64,000 bases of DNA from Sialis fuliginosa (GCA_961205875.1 OY540814.1:12134993-12198992); one strand, 5' to 3'. Shown: positions 24,037-38,220, counted from the first letter of the stretch. A program made the numbers and translations. Notes: a model not told the origin generated them from the sequence alone.

Positions 24037-27000
24037 AATAATATAATTATTATATATATCATATTAATAATAAACTAATTATCAGTTTATTAATTAAAAA
24101 TTGACTAAATTAATTTTTTTCAGCGAAAAAATTTAGTCAAAAAAGTCAACTTATTGTTAGTCTATTTGATAACTGATTCTCCTAAATATCTTCTGTTTCT
24201 TTCTACAATCTACGTATATATTTATAAATCATTAGTAACTAATGTACCATACATAAATATTTAAAAATATAATGTGTAACATATTTTCGTCCATAAGTCC
24301 AATGACATTAGCAGACAGATGGGCACTCAATATGCTACAGAACTTCGCAGAACTGAACATTTATACAAAATGCATACCGAATGACTAATTTTGCAGTTTA
24401 CAGTTAAAACAATTTATTCTATTTTTACTCGGTTTTATTGAAAAAATATTTATTTTCTTTAGAAATCGTAAGTTTCATGTCTAAACAAACTATACATATT
24501 TTAAAAATAGTTGGGTTATGTAAGATAACGTAAACATTTTGTGTTATAAGCAAATTGCACTAGTTTTATCAAAATAGAATTGAAAACTATACAAACTTAA
24601 CAACGTTTTGCTTTTGGCGTCACTTTAATTCATTCTGAATATTATAATGTGTGTCTGTCGATCTGTAAACACTGTAACTCAAAAACAACAAGACATAGAA
24701 GAGTGAAATTATATATTTAAGATCAATAACTCTGTAAATTTTTGCATTTTTCGAATTAGTTTTGAAAAGGTGTGAATTTAAAAATTTTTTAGGTAAAAGT
24801 TGTAGAAAATATTATTATCTATAATTTATGTTTTATTCATTTTTTAATTCTTAAGGAAATAATCGATTTGTTTAATTATTTTTAAATGGTTCATAACAAA
24901 AAATGTTTAGAATAAATGTTATAGATAACGTTATTTTCTATAACTTATTAATTTATACACCCCACTAATATCAGTTAGCCGAAAAGATTTGTTTTATATG
25001 TATAACTAAACACACGTACCTATACTGTACAACCTGTGCAGCGTATAAGAAAGTCCCATGCATCCATAATAGTTTTTTATTTATTATTATTATTATTATT
25101 TTATAAACGAACTATATAATTATTAATAAATGAGGTATTTTATTTATTATTTATTATTATTAAAAGTAGCACACATTAAAAAATACATAAAAATATATAT
25201 TTATGGCAATCTTAATACAAATGCCCTAATTTTATTGCACTGTAAATAATTAAATGCAATCATCTTAAAATAAATATTAATTTAAACTGACTTACGTAAA
25301 GATTTTTTTAATTAGTAACAATTAAAATGGTACGTTATAATAGCACTTGATTAATAACCTTGCACTAAGTGAAGTGTAGTTAACTTGAGTACCTTTTTAA
25401 GTAAATATAAAATTGTGATTACATATAAAATATCTTATTAAAAATATAATTGAATTTTATTACATATTATTATGGCATCATTATTGTTGTTAATTAATAA
25501 ACAAATATTATTTATTATTGTATAGATAGAGTAGGGAGTACTAGTTTTGGGAAGGTGGGAGGAGTCAGGGAGATTTTTTTATAAGATTTTTTATAAGCTG
25601 TGTATCCAAATATTAATAATAACTTGCATTGTAAAAATTCGAATACTTACTCATCAATTTCTCCTCTCAAATGAAAGTTTCGTGACAAAGCAAATTTTTA
25701 TTTATTCGTATTGTTTTAGACTTAATTTGATATTTTTAGTTAAAAAATGGCATTGTTTAAATTTTAAATAAAAAATTTAAAACACATTTATTTTGTTTGA
25801 ATTTATTGGAATTTGAAATATTGGAGTAATTAAAAATATATAATTAATGATTGACTTAATACACCTACTCGTTGTCCCTTCTAAAAAATAATCTGTTCTT
25901 TTCAATTTATATTTTTTAATTAATTAAAAATAAAATAATCACCTCTTTAAAAAACATTTTGTTGACGCCTATGTACAAAACTAATAAAAACATTCATTCA
26001 TAAAATTTCTAAAAACAAAAAAATATGAATTAAACATTCGCAATATATTTTTAAATGCAGTTAGCAAAACTTTTTTTCCTTTATTTAGAACACCGTATAT
26101 ATCTGTTACAAGAAAGTTAATTAGTAACCATGTTAAGTACAAGTAAATCTTCAGAAAATTGTGGCATTTCCGGTTATTTGTCTTCGCTTGTTTGTTAGAA
26201 AGAATGTGTAATTGTAACACTTAAAGCATTTTCAAGAACAGAATGATACTTGATTGTGGTATTTTTCATAGAGTAGGTATTTTTGCCCATTGTTCAATTT
26301 AATAATGGTACTATATAAGAGAAATACGGTTGTTAAATTATTGTTAAACTGTAGAATCACTGTTTGATTGCGAGTGAATTCCCCATTTAATTAATTTTTT
26401 TAAATTGACTGTCTGCAATTGGTTACTACTCCTATTCAATATTTTAACATGTCATGTAATAATATAATGCAGTACTTGCTCTAGTGGTGGAGGCGAAGTA
26501 GGGTGACTGCCCGGAATATCAGAGCAGAAAGGGCGGAGAAAAACATAAATTCTAGTAAAATTATTAATTTTTAAGAAAAAATCACAACATTGTAATTTGA
26601 AACCTAATCGTTATTTGTTACTAAATAATTTAAATATTACGGATTAAAAATTAACAAAATCAAATAAAAATTTAATATTTTAAACTTTAATTCAATAAAT
26701 GACAAGAATAATGAAATGTATTTTTAATGATTGTTTGCTTGATGTAGGTTATCTTCATTCTTGGAGGGGAAGGGGGTGCAAAAAAACTCGCCCAGGGCGC
26801 TAAGGCCTGTCCTGTTGTCATATAAGGATTTTTTTAAATATTTAATTAATTAGGTAAGGTTTTTACAGTGGACATTATAAGATGAGGTCTCTCTAAAGAG
26901 TGTATTTTAGAGTATATTATGTTATTGTTTTTTCTGCTAGTTAGTTATTTATTAAAAATAAAATTATAGTTATAGTTACTAAATTAAAACAAACATCTAT

Positions 27001-27746
27001 AAATGAAAATTAGTAGCATTTCTAAAATGAGGTAGGTATTTGAAATATAACGTATCCTTTTTATTTTTAAAACATTGTATTAGAAAACATGAATTGTTAG
27101 TATAATTATAACATTGTTTTTGGGTATTCGAAAATTAAAACTCCCATAAAAAATTCAGTAGTTTTCGTGCATTGTCGGACCATAAACAAATATACATACA
27201 GACAAAAATTCTAAAAACTATTAAAAAAGTAAAAAATAAACTTTTTATTGCTTCAAAATATTTAAGTGTAAATTTTTACAAACCATTATATTTTTATTCA
27301 AATAATTGCAAAAATTCTTATCCCACAAAATCAATTTGCATATAAATTAATTCATATTTGGCTGAAATAATTCATTTTCATTTACGTAATTAAAACTACA
27401 AAAAGTAAAATAATCTAATGCATTCAAGATTTTATATGATGCGTAACATAATCATGTAAGATGTATAATTATTGTATTTTTTTCTTTTCACGCTTATTTG
27501 AACAGTAGTAATTATTTTTCTATTTGTATATCAAATGATGATTGTCGGGAAACCTTGAAATAACAAATATATTGCTCGCGGACATCAAAATATTTACAAC
27601 AGCGGTGTTCGTATGATTAGTGTCGGAATAAAGAAAATTAACTACTATTTACTATTGTGCAAATAACTATAATAGAAGAGTCTTCTTTGTTGTTTTCAAC
27701 GCTCTCTTACTGAAATTCTTACTTCACATTTTTTTAAATTAAAATC
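24037..27746. other. A+T-rich non-coding DNA
   Basis: Contains a dispersed-family block at 24640-24720 (CTGTAACTCAAAAACAACAA), a TTA microsatellite at 25082-25100, and a decayed G+C-richer repeat at 26480-26820 (GTGACTGCCCGGAATATCAG). No exon seen. Confidence 0.6.
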
Positions 27747-28299
27747 AAGTACTGGCACCAGTCTAGGCCCCTTTAAGAGCCAGGTATACGGATTTTGGGA
27801 TTGATGGGCTTCTTTTTTGTAATTCTCACGAACTCATGTTACTAATAAAACAGTACCTCATTATTAAATCAATTTAATTACCAAAGTCCGCAAATATAGT
27901 TAGTTTTTTAAATTATAGTTTGTTATTTTGTCATTTTTTCTCCAGTAATGGATAAAATAAAACCAGTAATGGGTATCCAGTCATGGATACTTGCTAATGA
28001 TTACAAAATGATAAGTACTACGACACAAAAGTTATAAAATAAAGAACCGTAAAATTTGAAACAATGGAAAGCAGATGCTATAATAATATAATAATTAATA
28101 AATTACACTAATAATTAGTTTAAATGCCCACCATTTTGACATCCATTGGCCGATTGTGATCAAATTTAGTTATTTTACAGTTAAGTATCTATAGATTATG
28201 ATTCAATAATGGCAGAAATCAAATATCTGTAATTTAGTACATTTATTTAAACAAGAATCTAACACTGGGGTATGATCCAAGACTGGTACCAGTACCTTA
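27747..28299. mobile_element. TIR element of the TACTGGCACCAGT family
   Basis: Left end AGTACTGGCACCAGTCTAGG, right end AGACTGGTACCAGTACCT. Related pieces in this window are 1985-2035, 22296-22440, 50690-50855 and (inverted) 56257-56547, which share internal words such as AAGTCCGCAAATATAG and GCCCACCATTTT. Confidence 0.75.
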
Positions 28300-31200
28300 T
28301 ATGTGTATTGTATATGTATGGAAGTAATAGGCAGCAAACTTATTTTACTGCCTATTAGTAATTTTAATGCTATTCGTTTTTTCAGACGATTTTCTACATA
28401 TTAGTCATAAAATTAATCATTAAGAATGGTATTTCAATAGAATATTAATTTTTTTAAATTATCGAATATATCAAATTAGTTACATTTGCTGAATATAAAA
28501 GCAGTAAAATCATTTTTCATCATTAAAAAGCAGTAACTCTTAAACTATACTGCTTTTATCCACTGAAAAATATACGTACAATGTTCACAATTACTCCAAG
28601 TTCTTATAATTTCAAAAATACAGTTTTCAAAAATTACTTCATATAAATAATACAGTAATTTTTTTTTTTTTGTTTCATTGTAATTATTCTTCAATCACTT
28701 TATAATTATTAAGTGTCATAAAAATTAATTTTTCGTTATGTGTTCAACAAAGATCAATAAATGTTAATTACAATTTAAGATTTTGTAATTCGATACTCAT
28801 TAGACAAAACTTATTGTATTACTAATATTTATTTTGGTCTCAATAAAATATATTGAAATAAAACTGAATTTTTATTCTGCATTACTGCGTTTTACCTCTG
28901 ACAAAAAATTATTTAAATAATTAAAACATTGGAAAAAAGTAGTACTTCTGCTTTACAGAGTACAAAGACAGTAAACCACATCTGCTTTCAAATTTCCAGA
29001 AATAAAAGACAGTAAGGCATTCAATTTATGTATTTTGATGAATTGTAAACTAAAATTACATTCAAATGACTTATAATGAAGACATGTAACTTATCATTGG
29101 TCGCTAAATAAATTTTATGAAAAAAAAATTATTAATTTAAAAAAAATCAAAAACGAGTTCAGTTTTCTTCGTACTGCCCTTTACCTAAGCACAGAAGTAT
29201 AGATGCATGCATATTTTAAAAAAAAATCATATCGTTGGCAGTTATCAGTCCAGCAACGGCTATTACCTGAGAGACTCATTAAAATATTTCTGCGCAAACA
29301 TGTATTTTTAATTTACAGGTGTTTACTTTGGCGACCGAGACACTGAAGCAGTGGTAATGGATATTGACATTCGCTTTACATTTTTATTTTATATAATTTG
29401 TTATATTTATTCAACCGTTTACTGCGCTAATTTATAACATTTCAATATACATACATACGTGTATTAATTAGTGTCGTCAAATATTTTACTTAATTTTTTT
29501 AACATTTAATTGTTGTATTAAAATTATTAGTGACGATTGAAATATAGAAAATATCCCATATATTACCCTTCTCATCATATAATATCGATTTTTAAATGAT
29601 ACAAAATAATTGATATTATTTTAAAGCAATGGATTTTACATTTTGGTTGAAATTTTGTGAAAATTATAGATCAAAAAGTTGTTATGGGTGTAACCTATGA
29701 AATCCTGTAATTTTCGCTACAGGGGTACCAAAATATTTTATATTTATGTAAATTTTTATCGCATAGTCCTAAAGGATCAACTTTAAAAAAAAAATTATAA
29801 GAAATAAAAAGTATTTAGAATTATTCAAAAAGTACAAAGAAATTATTTTAGATGTTTTTATTATATTTTTTAATTTTATAAAAAATATCACTTTGAATTT
29901 TTTTTAAATTTGATCCTTTAGGATGTTTAGAATATAATTTTCGTATGTTGCGCCCATTACAGCTTTTGATCAGCACACTTTGAACTATCATTTCCTCATA
30001 TTACAAAAAAATCAACCAAAATCCAATGTCTGTTGTTTTTATTAGGGATCCTTTAAAGTTAAGTTAAAGTTAAAGAATTCAAGTTATCAGTCTTTCAGAT
30101 GACAATATGATTAATAACAAAAATAAAATAAAAATTACTTTAAAGTTTAAAAACAATTTTACAAAAAAAGATATAGTTTTTAAATGCTAATTAAATTTCA
30201 CTAAATTAGTCACTCTGGCTTGATAAGTATAAACTAGGTACTTAATTGTTGAATATTATAATACATATCATTTATTTAGTCATATAGGTACCTACTTAAT
30301 TTCGTTGGTTCAAAAACAATATTGTATTATCGTATGTACGTAATTTTTGTTATTATTATTAAAATGTCAATCAAGATAAACATGTTAACAATATTGGCGT
30401 GCTTTATCTATATAACATATTATCAGTGTAAGAGTATAAAGATAATGACAGTAAATCATGCAGATTAATTTAAATATTGGTTTCGCTATCATTTTGAATT
30501 TAATTAAACGATTATTTTTATATGAAAAAACACAGATTACATGAAAAAAAAACATTAAATATTATCCGTTCAAAAGCCAAGATGATTAACCTTAATGATA
30601 AATTAATAAAATATTTTAAAATAAACCAAATATAAAATTTTTAGTTACTTTGGCTTCTGAAAGATTCAAATATAATTAATGCATTTGAATAAATTAAATT
30701 AAGTAATGTTTTTAAAAGTATTAGGTAATACAAAAATTATTTTTAATTTGTGTTTCGACATATCTTTTATAACTTAGCACCTACATAATTTATTTATAAA
30801 CAAAAAATTTGGAGATTTATTTTGATATGTTAGTTTTAAATTTAACAGCTCACATATATTTTTTAATGTTTTTTAAAATGTTAAATTAATATTATTATAT
30901 CGAGTACAGTCGGTATATCATTCTTGTTTTAGGTAATAACTAAAACTTTTGTTTATTATTTCAAATCTGCCCTTATCATTTCATTGAACAGGGAATATAT
31001 GTATATATTTAGAAAACATATTTTTATTCATAATTAACAGATGCCAAAGTGGTTAAAACTACACACAAAGTGATATTTTTCAATAGAAAATTCAATTTAA
31101 GGTACTCAGTTTTTATATCTTATTGGTAAATAACTAAAATATTTTGTTAAAAGTTTTATTTATTTTAATTTTAAAAACTTATTAGCAGCGACTTTTTAGA

Positions 31201-31868
31201 TAAATTAAACAAATCGTTTTTTGATTTGCATAAATTTTAATTTTAGTAAATTTTCTGCCTAGTAATTTAAAATGCGTTAAAAAATAATAAAATACGCAAT
31301 AAAAAAATGAAAATATTATGTATTTTACGAAACTCAAAAAGGTTCACTACATCTTTATTAAAATTAATTTTTTAAATACTAACGGCAAAATATATCTTAA
31401 ATTAAAACAAATTCATTCCTTATAATTAAAAAAAAGTGTATTTTTTAACCTTTTTGTTTACCCATATCGCACCCTCGCAAAAAAGTGTCTCAACTCAAAA
31501 AATGTAGTTTTGAGAAAATAGGAATAAATGAAATTATAACAAATTAAATCAAAATTGTGAAGGTAGTATAGGAATATATATAAATATTTTAGTATTCCTG
31601 TGAGGTTTAAAAAAATATATTAAAACGCTTGGTGCTTAAATTTAAAAAAATAAAAATTCTGACATTTTTTAGAATATGCTAGTTCTGTTGGTAAGTACAA
31701 AAATGACATTTTTTAGAAGAAATAATTTGAAATCATTCTACATTTTTATCTCAAATTTGCAATTTTTTGAGTTGACATTTTTTCGCGAGGGTGCGATATA
31801 AACAAGTGATTTAAATCACTTGAATTTAACAAAATAAATACGTCTGATAAAATCTGAATAAAATTTAC
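28300..31868. other. A+T-rich non-coding DNA, probable intron of the Zasp52-like gene
   Basis: Apart from the foldback element at 29626-30032 there is only A+T-rich sequence. A 34-base plus-strand interval at 29319-29352 is bounded by AG and GT signals but has no recognisable product. The second PDZ exon expected here was not found. Confidence 0.55.
29626..30032. mobile_element. About 407-bp foldback element
   Basis: CAATGGATTTTACATTTTGG near the left end is met by the inverted AATCCAATGTCTG at the right; ATCAAAAAGTTGTTATGGGT is matched by the inverted CCCATTACAGCTTTTGATCA, and AAAGGATCAA by TTGATCCTTT nearer the centre. Non-coding. Confidence 0.7.
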
Positions 31869-31973
31869 CTTTTGGATAACTAAGGGCTGTCCAAAATCTT
31901 TTCCGCCCTGTAAGCGGAAGCCCCAGGGCGACATATCCTGCCTCTGCATCCGGACATTGATCAGCTGAGCCAT
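31869..31973 (-). CDS. Zasp52: Zasp52-like PDZ gene, first coding exon (rest outside the window)
   Basis: ATG at 31973 starts MAQLINVRMQRQDMSPWGF and continues RLQGGKDFGQPLVIQK, 35 codons, then donor GTAAAT in phase 0. The text closely resembles the N-terminus I recall for insect Zasp52 (MAQ..., PWGFRLQGG.DF.QPL...K), the large PDZ-ZM-LIM protein that anchors alpha-actinin at muscle Z-discs. The expected second PDZ exon (VN.GSLAE.AG...GD...IN) was not found anywhere from 1 to 31868 on the minus strand, so either the first intron exceeds 31 kb or I missed a small exon. The exon lies downstream of, and in the same direction as, the Zasp66-like gene; both first exons end at the same Lys codon, indicating common descent. 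Confidence 0.82.
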
Positions 31974-32300
31974 CGTGCACGCACACAACACTTCACAAAC
32001 GCGCGAACTTCAAAATACACTACTGCAGTCTATTGTTACGTCGATCGTTCGGTTTCGTATGGGTTAAAGCACTTGGATATGCCGAATATATTTTTGTAAC
32101 ACGCTAAAAGTAATATAATAATAATGTAATTTCGTGTGAGATGTTTACAACAGTCCCACTGTTGTGCGATTGAGTCGCTGGCTTAATCGGTACAATGAAA
32201 ACTCGTGTTCGGAATGGTTCGACGTGTGTCCGAGAACCCCCGAATGGTTTGTATTTTATTTTCAACCGGCTCAGCGTATATGACATTATTATATAAATGC
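31974..32300 (-). promoter_or_regulatory. 5' leader and putative promoter of the Zasp52-like gene
   Basis: Sequence just upstream of the ATG is G+C-richer than its surroundings and has no splice acceptor close to the ATG, so leader and start codon probably share one exon. A TATA-like TATATAA lies at 32295-32289 (minus strand), which would place initiation near 32265 and give a leader of about 290 bases. Short upstream ATGs are present. The assignment rests on composition and this one motif. Confidence 0.4.
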
Positions 32301-32721
32301 CCCGCGCTCTCGGTTTTTGTACGTATTTTTTGTTTCGTTTCACGGATGATATGTACATAATGTGACAAGTGTTATATGGACTTATGTAAAGAAATATTAA
32401 TTGTCAAAGTTCTTTTGAACTTGTTTTATGTTTAGGTTTTATCTCTATGATATTTTCTATTATTGTGATTTTCAGGAATTGAAATGGTTGTAAATATAGA
32501 TCTCGAGGCATGTTTGAAACATGTTTGAAATATTATTATTTATATGTACCGTGTGCATAAAATAAAACTTTCCGAGTTTAATCATAAAAAAACTTTTCGG
32601 ACAAAAGTTATTCAGTTTGGAGGGGGCAAAATCATGATATTTTTTATTTATTAATGTTTTTTGTGATTTTTAATGGTGATTCTGCTTTGTTAAATGATAT
32701 CCTACATTTCTGTTTTAAATA

Positions 32722-33937
32722 CCGTCAAATCGCACATAACTATGGTCCACTTTTTACATATTTAAATTAATAACTGCCAAACTAATAAAAGAAATCACTT
32801 AAACTATTTTTTTATTACTCCCTTAGAATGCAAGTAATTCATTTTTAATATTATCAATGTAAAAAAAAGTTTTGAAAAAGAGTTATGAATTTTCAAATTG
32901 TGGTACATAGTTGTACTCAAAGCTGCACAACAATAGTCCAGGCCGATTTCTCAGTAGAGTTCAATGCGGGGCAAGTTGTGATTTGGTACTGTAACAACAG
33001 GCATTAGTATATTTAAAAAAAAATTACATAATAACAAGAAATAAAGGCAGTTTTACAAAGTTATTAAGTTCCGGTACAAAATAGATCTCTCTTGAGTTAG
33101 AAGCTTTTTTTTGGGTCACTCACATCATAGTGCAGAGTGTGTTTGTGGTAGTTAGGCCATTTTCATAACTTTCCACCTTTTGTCATGCAGCATACTGTAG
33201 CACCATTTCTTCAATATTCTTAATTTATCCAGGCCAGTAACCCCCTTCGTATTTCACGATAATATAGTTTCCTACATGTAAAGTTAAATCACCACTTAAA
33301 CTTTAGTCTATACTACGAATTTCTGGTGTGGCATCTACATCTTAAATCAAAAGTAATCAATGGAAATTCAAAATCGCACAATGCCTCTCAGCATTTGTTT
33401 TAGGTATCGTCTACAAAATCAAAATGAACGGTAAAGGAGCCGTTTCACTAAAGATTTTTATTTATGCGCTAAACTATGGTCTACATGCACAATTTCACCA
33501 AAATTGAAGTAACTATTACTGGTATACAACAATGGTCAGCAAGGACATGTGGACGAGATGTTGATTTTTTTTGTTTTTAGGCTAGAAAACAAATTCAAAT
33601 TAATAAGCCGTAATTTTTAAAGTTGCAATATTGCCACAAATATATTGTGATTTAAGCAAAACCGATAACAATTTGATACCACTTACCGTGTATATGCTAT
33701 GTATGAAAGTTTGCAGACTTTTCAAATAGACGCAAAAATGTAATTTACTAATTTCTGACTGATAACTGACCGTTGTAATGTACGAGTTCAAAACATCGTC
33801 ACGAAATTGCTATACCTATCGTTTTCATATCTCTATATCTAAAACGGCTTCATCAATCATAATGCCCTAATAACAAATTTAAACGTATTGGCGAGGACCA
33901 TTGTTGTGCCCTGGACCATAGTTGTGCGATTTCACGG
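32722..33937. mobile_element. 1.2 kb TIR element with TA target duplication and a coding relic
   Basis: The left end CCGTCAAATCGCACATAACT continues ATGGTCC; the right end GGACCATAGTTGTGCGATTT continues CACGG, an inverted match with one mismatch and a 2-base gap. TA flanks both ends (32720-32721, 33938-33939), as in Tc1/mariner-like insertions. On the minus strand near 33282-33232 a fragment reads HVGNYIIVKYEGGYWPG, then a stop and IKNIEEMVLQYAA in the same frame. This recalls a small domain (x-V-x-Y-E-G-x-x-x-P-G) seen in some transposon-encoded insect proteins (inference). No intact frame remains. Confidence 0.75.
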
Positions 33938-36750
33938 TATCTGATTTTAAGTTAAAAAAAATAATTATTATAATATTTATATTTTTTATTCAAGTTGAAA
34001 AAAATGCTTAGTATGGATAAAAAAAATATTTCGAACAAAAGTTTTTTATTTTACCACATAAAAAACTAACTTTTGTTTGAAAATTTTTCTGTAAGGAGCT
34101 TAATTTTCAAAACTAAAATTTGTAATGATTTATTATGATCATCCGGTATAAATACGTTAAATTATAAAATAAACAGACAAAAATTTAACAATATTTTTTC
34201 AGGCGGTTATTATATTTATATTAATATATTATTTCAGTCAATGTCCCAAACCAGGGGTCCCTAGTTGGTTTCAATTCACATAAATATAAGAGAGGAAAAA
34301 TAAATAAGAGACAAAAACTATAATATTTTTATTTTTTAAACTTTTATAAAAATTATAATTCAAAATAAATACTTAGCACTAAGATTGAAATTGTGTATGG
34401 GTTAACTTTATATGATTATATGTACATACATAATTATATCATCTTATTAGTAGGTCTAATCTATAATGACATTAAATAATCTTCGTATTTACATATACTT
34501 ACACTTTACACAGGGTGTTTGGTTCGGCGACACGAATATTTTGAAGGAAGGTAGAATGAGTCATTTGGAAATGATTTAAGCAAATATACCTACATATATA
34601 CAAAGTGCAACAGTTTTTTTTATATGGGGCATTTTAGTAATTTTTTGAAAAAACCCAGAATTATACATGTTAATAGCAAAATTTCAAAATATTCGTATCG
34701 CCGTACCAAACATCGTGTATATATGTATATATATTATATATTTTATTATATATTTTAACAATATATTTACAAGTAAGAATACTTACATTATATTATTATA
34801 AGTTTAATAAAATGAATATATGTTACTTAAAATAAAGAAGTGACAATTCTACAAAATTGGTAAGGGGGTTGGGGGCAATACTATTTTTTATTAGTAATTT
34901 TCCTGTACAATTATATTATTATACTTTAAAACGAACTTAATTTATGATAAAACATACTGTAAATATTTTATCGAGCCAAATAAAAGTTTTTCTTCATTTT
35001 ATTGCGTATGAAAAACATCGGTTTTCTATAATAATATACTAACAATAAGTCGTATTGGCTTCAAATGGATCATTTTAAAATGTATCCAATTTTAGTTCGG
35101 TCATCCAGTATTGAAATTATGAAAAATAAGAAATACAAGTTATATTGTGAAGATGTTTGATTCTTATAAAATCGGAACAAAAAAATGTATTAATCTTATT
35201 ATCAGAAAAATCAATAGGCTTAATACGAGATAAAAATCGGATAAACAGAATAATGAAAAAAATAATTAATAAAGATTTGTAGTTATGTCACAACCTTGAA
35301 TTTATTTTATTACAATGGCGTATCAGCTGATATAAATTAGACCCCATTGTTCTGAAAAAAAATAATAACAATTATAATTATTACATTTACGTTTTTGATT
35401 AATGACATTGATAATGAAATATTTCAAATTCATATAAGTATATTTTTTATAATTACTCATAAACTGTATATGAAATTATTTCTAATTTTAACGAAATTGT
35501 AGTAATTTTAGGTATTTAAACATTTTTTTAAATTAGATTATTCTCTTTAAATAATTTCAGACACTTTAATGTACAATTTTAAAATGTTGGGAAGTTGGTT
35601 GTATGAACCTCAAGGGTCGAACCCACGGCTTGTTTTATATTTATTTTGACCCACTCCTCCCCTTTTTTTTACAAATTAGTGACCCCCCTCCCTAATATAA
35701 CGTTAGAATATCATGCTTTCCCCTCATTTTCATTTCTTACATTATTGTTTTGTTTTTTTGTTTTTTTTTAAATGCGCTTAAGTTAAATATAATGTAAAGT
35801 CACATATTATCTAACAGTAAGTCTTTTGCCCTCTTACGTCACATTTTGTCATGTTAATCACTCTATCCCCCTCCCATCTCGACATGGTTAGCCTATTACG
35901 AGATGTATTTTTATAATTAATCGAAGTAAACAAAATTTGATATTCCTATGAAAATTAACTAACCGACAAAATTTCGGTTAATCGTTTTGAATTCTGAATG
36001 AATGTAATGTATTTGTTATTTTATATTGTTAAATAAAAAGAGGATATTAATGAAGACTATATTTTCCATGTCAAATAAAAATAATTTATTTGAAATATTT
36101 CGGAAATAAAAAACACTTGACCCCGATTTTGTGTATAACATTTTTAAGGTACACAGACCAAGAATATAAAGTACAATTGTTTATAGACAAGAAAAAGTAT
36201 AAAACTGAATGTAGGCCGGAGTATTCTATATCAGTTACTATTTTATTACTTTGGGTAAACTACAAAAATAGTGTTAATGGTAAAATAAAAACGACGGGTT
36301 TGTATAAAATTATATATGGATAGTATAATTGTATTTAGGGTCGTAAAAAGAGGTATGCCACTTTTTATTGCTATTTAAAAGCGTTAGTTATTATTATGAT
36401 TGTTTTTGTAAGTAGTACCTACTGATTTACGTTTTTTATGTTGTTTTTTTTTATATATATTTATTAAATTTGTTGATATTCTAACTAATCTAATAATATC
36501 AAGACAATCCCTATAAAATATTTTACTGGAAAACGGAGCTTTTTCTATTTAATTTAAAGTTTATGATGTAAATGTCAGGTATTATAAATAAGTTAACTAA
36601 TAAACTAAATAAAATTTATTTTATAAAGCTCAACAAAACTAATGAAAAAAATGTATGTGGCTGTGTCGGGATGCACAGTTGAGAGATTGACGTGAATACG
36701 TTCCAAATCCAAGGTCACATCATTTGCAGCAATGGTATTAAAAAAACTCA
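33938..36750. other. A+T-rich intergenic DNA
   Basis: Lies between the two ZASP genes. It includes a C-rich decayed repeat at 35640-35900 (GACCCCCCTCCCTAATATAA) and no exon. Open stretches seen are low-complexity. Confidence 0.6.
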
Positions 36751-36987
36751 CCTTGGGTTGCATAAAGTAAAATTAATCATGATTAGTTAATCAGTTGTTT
36801 TCAAACCATTATTACGTCAATTCTAAAAAACAATAACGGTTATGATAAATTTTATAAGGTAAAAAATTATCATATTTAGTGAATTGTTCATTTACAAATT
36901 GAGATTAAGTTAAGAATTAACATTAATCATGGTTTGGAAACAACCGATTAACTAATCGTGGTTAATTTTGCTTTATGCAACCCAAGG
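36751..36987. mobile_element. 237-bp MITE with long terminal inverted repeats
   Basis: CCTTGGGTTGCATAAAGTAA at the left and TTTGCTTTATGCAACCCAAGG-type sequence at the right are inverted, and the match runs on for about 60 bases (ATTAATCATGATTAGTTAAT against its complement). No target duplication was clear. Confidence 0.85.
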
Positions 36988-38044
36988 TAAGACTTATGAT
37001 GTGTTTGAACCAAAGAGATCGTATACATAGAGACAGTGAGCCAGCCAAAACCGATAACTCTCGGTAGAAAGAGAAAAGACAAGATTGTGGACTACAGAAT
37101 AAAGATACTCCAGAAACGTCACGTAAATACTCAATATTTATTTTTCTTATTATTTATGATTTATTATTGACGCTGACTTACATAAAATGCTATGACTCAA
37201 TTAATCTATGTATACTAGAGTGGTCCTTATATGGCGTTAGGACGAATTTTGACCGGGCCGCCCCCAAATCAGCTCCAAATAATTTTAAAAAAATGTGGAA
37301 AAAGTTTCAGGTCTCTATCTTGAAAAATGGCCATTACCAGAGGGGGGTGATTTTCCCATTTAAAATACACGTGTTTTTTCGATTTTTCAAAGACCTGCGT
37401 ACTAGAGTGTCTTAAACTCTTTCTAAGAATTTAGGTACTCATATTCCATATCTAGATGGATAAATTAAATTTGGGATCCAACGTTGACAGCTAAATGGGT
37501 AATTTCATCAAGAGAAGCTTAACAATTCCAGACTCCTTACGAGTACGCTTAAAAATTGGCAATGTACTTTTTTGTGTAAATTGTTTGTTCCTATCATAAA
37601 GGTTACTTAAAACTTATTTTTATCTTGTCTTTCGTTTCTGAGTTATTATCGTAAAACTCACTTTATATTTTTTTACCCTCTAAGAACTAGAGGTTATTAT
37701 ACCCACTCCCGCCGAAGACCAGATTTTTCAATACGTATCTAATAACTTTATAAGGGTCTGTCGACTAATTTTTATGACTACTGAAATACGTTATATAAAT
37801 ATATAAAGTATACATAAGTAAATATGTAGGTACGTCGCCGGCTCTCTGTCATAAGATAAAAAAGTACCTATACTTTTATTAATAATTTGTACGTTATTTT
37901 TCAATGAAAAAAGTTTGGCAAGAGTCTAAATAACATTATGTTATCACTAGGTATTTGTTAACATGTCATATGCAATTGTTTTATTTTACTTTGATGAATC
38001 TCATGTAGTAGCTAGATTCCTCAGTGTTGTCCAAGCATATGTGA
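36988..38044. other. Intergenic DNA with a G+C-richer dispersed repeat
   Basis: 37200-37420 (GGTCCTTATATGGCGTTAGG, CCGGGCCGCCCCCAAATCAG) has the look of a dispersed repeat rather than a gene; the plus-strand open stretch there has no recognisable domain. Confidence 0.5.
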
Positions 38045-38060
38045 CCTAACCTAACCTAAC
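38045..38060. repeat. Short telomere-type CCTAA run
   Basis: Three CCTAA units then CCCAACC. TTAGG/CCTAA is the usual insect telomere unit; a run this short inside a chromosome is common. Confidence 0.7.
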
Positions 38061-38220
38061 CCAACCATTAATATTCATTAGGGTGATTAATTATTTTTTT
38101 CGATCCCATTGGCCAATATTTTAAGTTTAGACCTAAAGAAAATTCTCGTAAATCAAACCTGTGAACGACACAAAAAAAAACGATGAAAAAAAGATTTTTA
38201 AATTTCTCACAGAAATATTT

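Noticed and set aside
29319-29352. Mini-exon bounded by AG and GT on the plus strand
   Set aside because: Only about 34 bases, with a product (VFTLATETLKQ) that matches nothing I know and no neighbouring exons.
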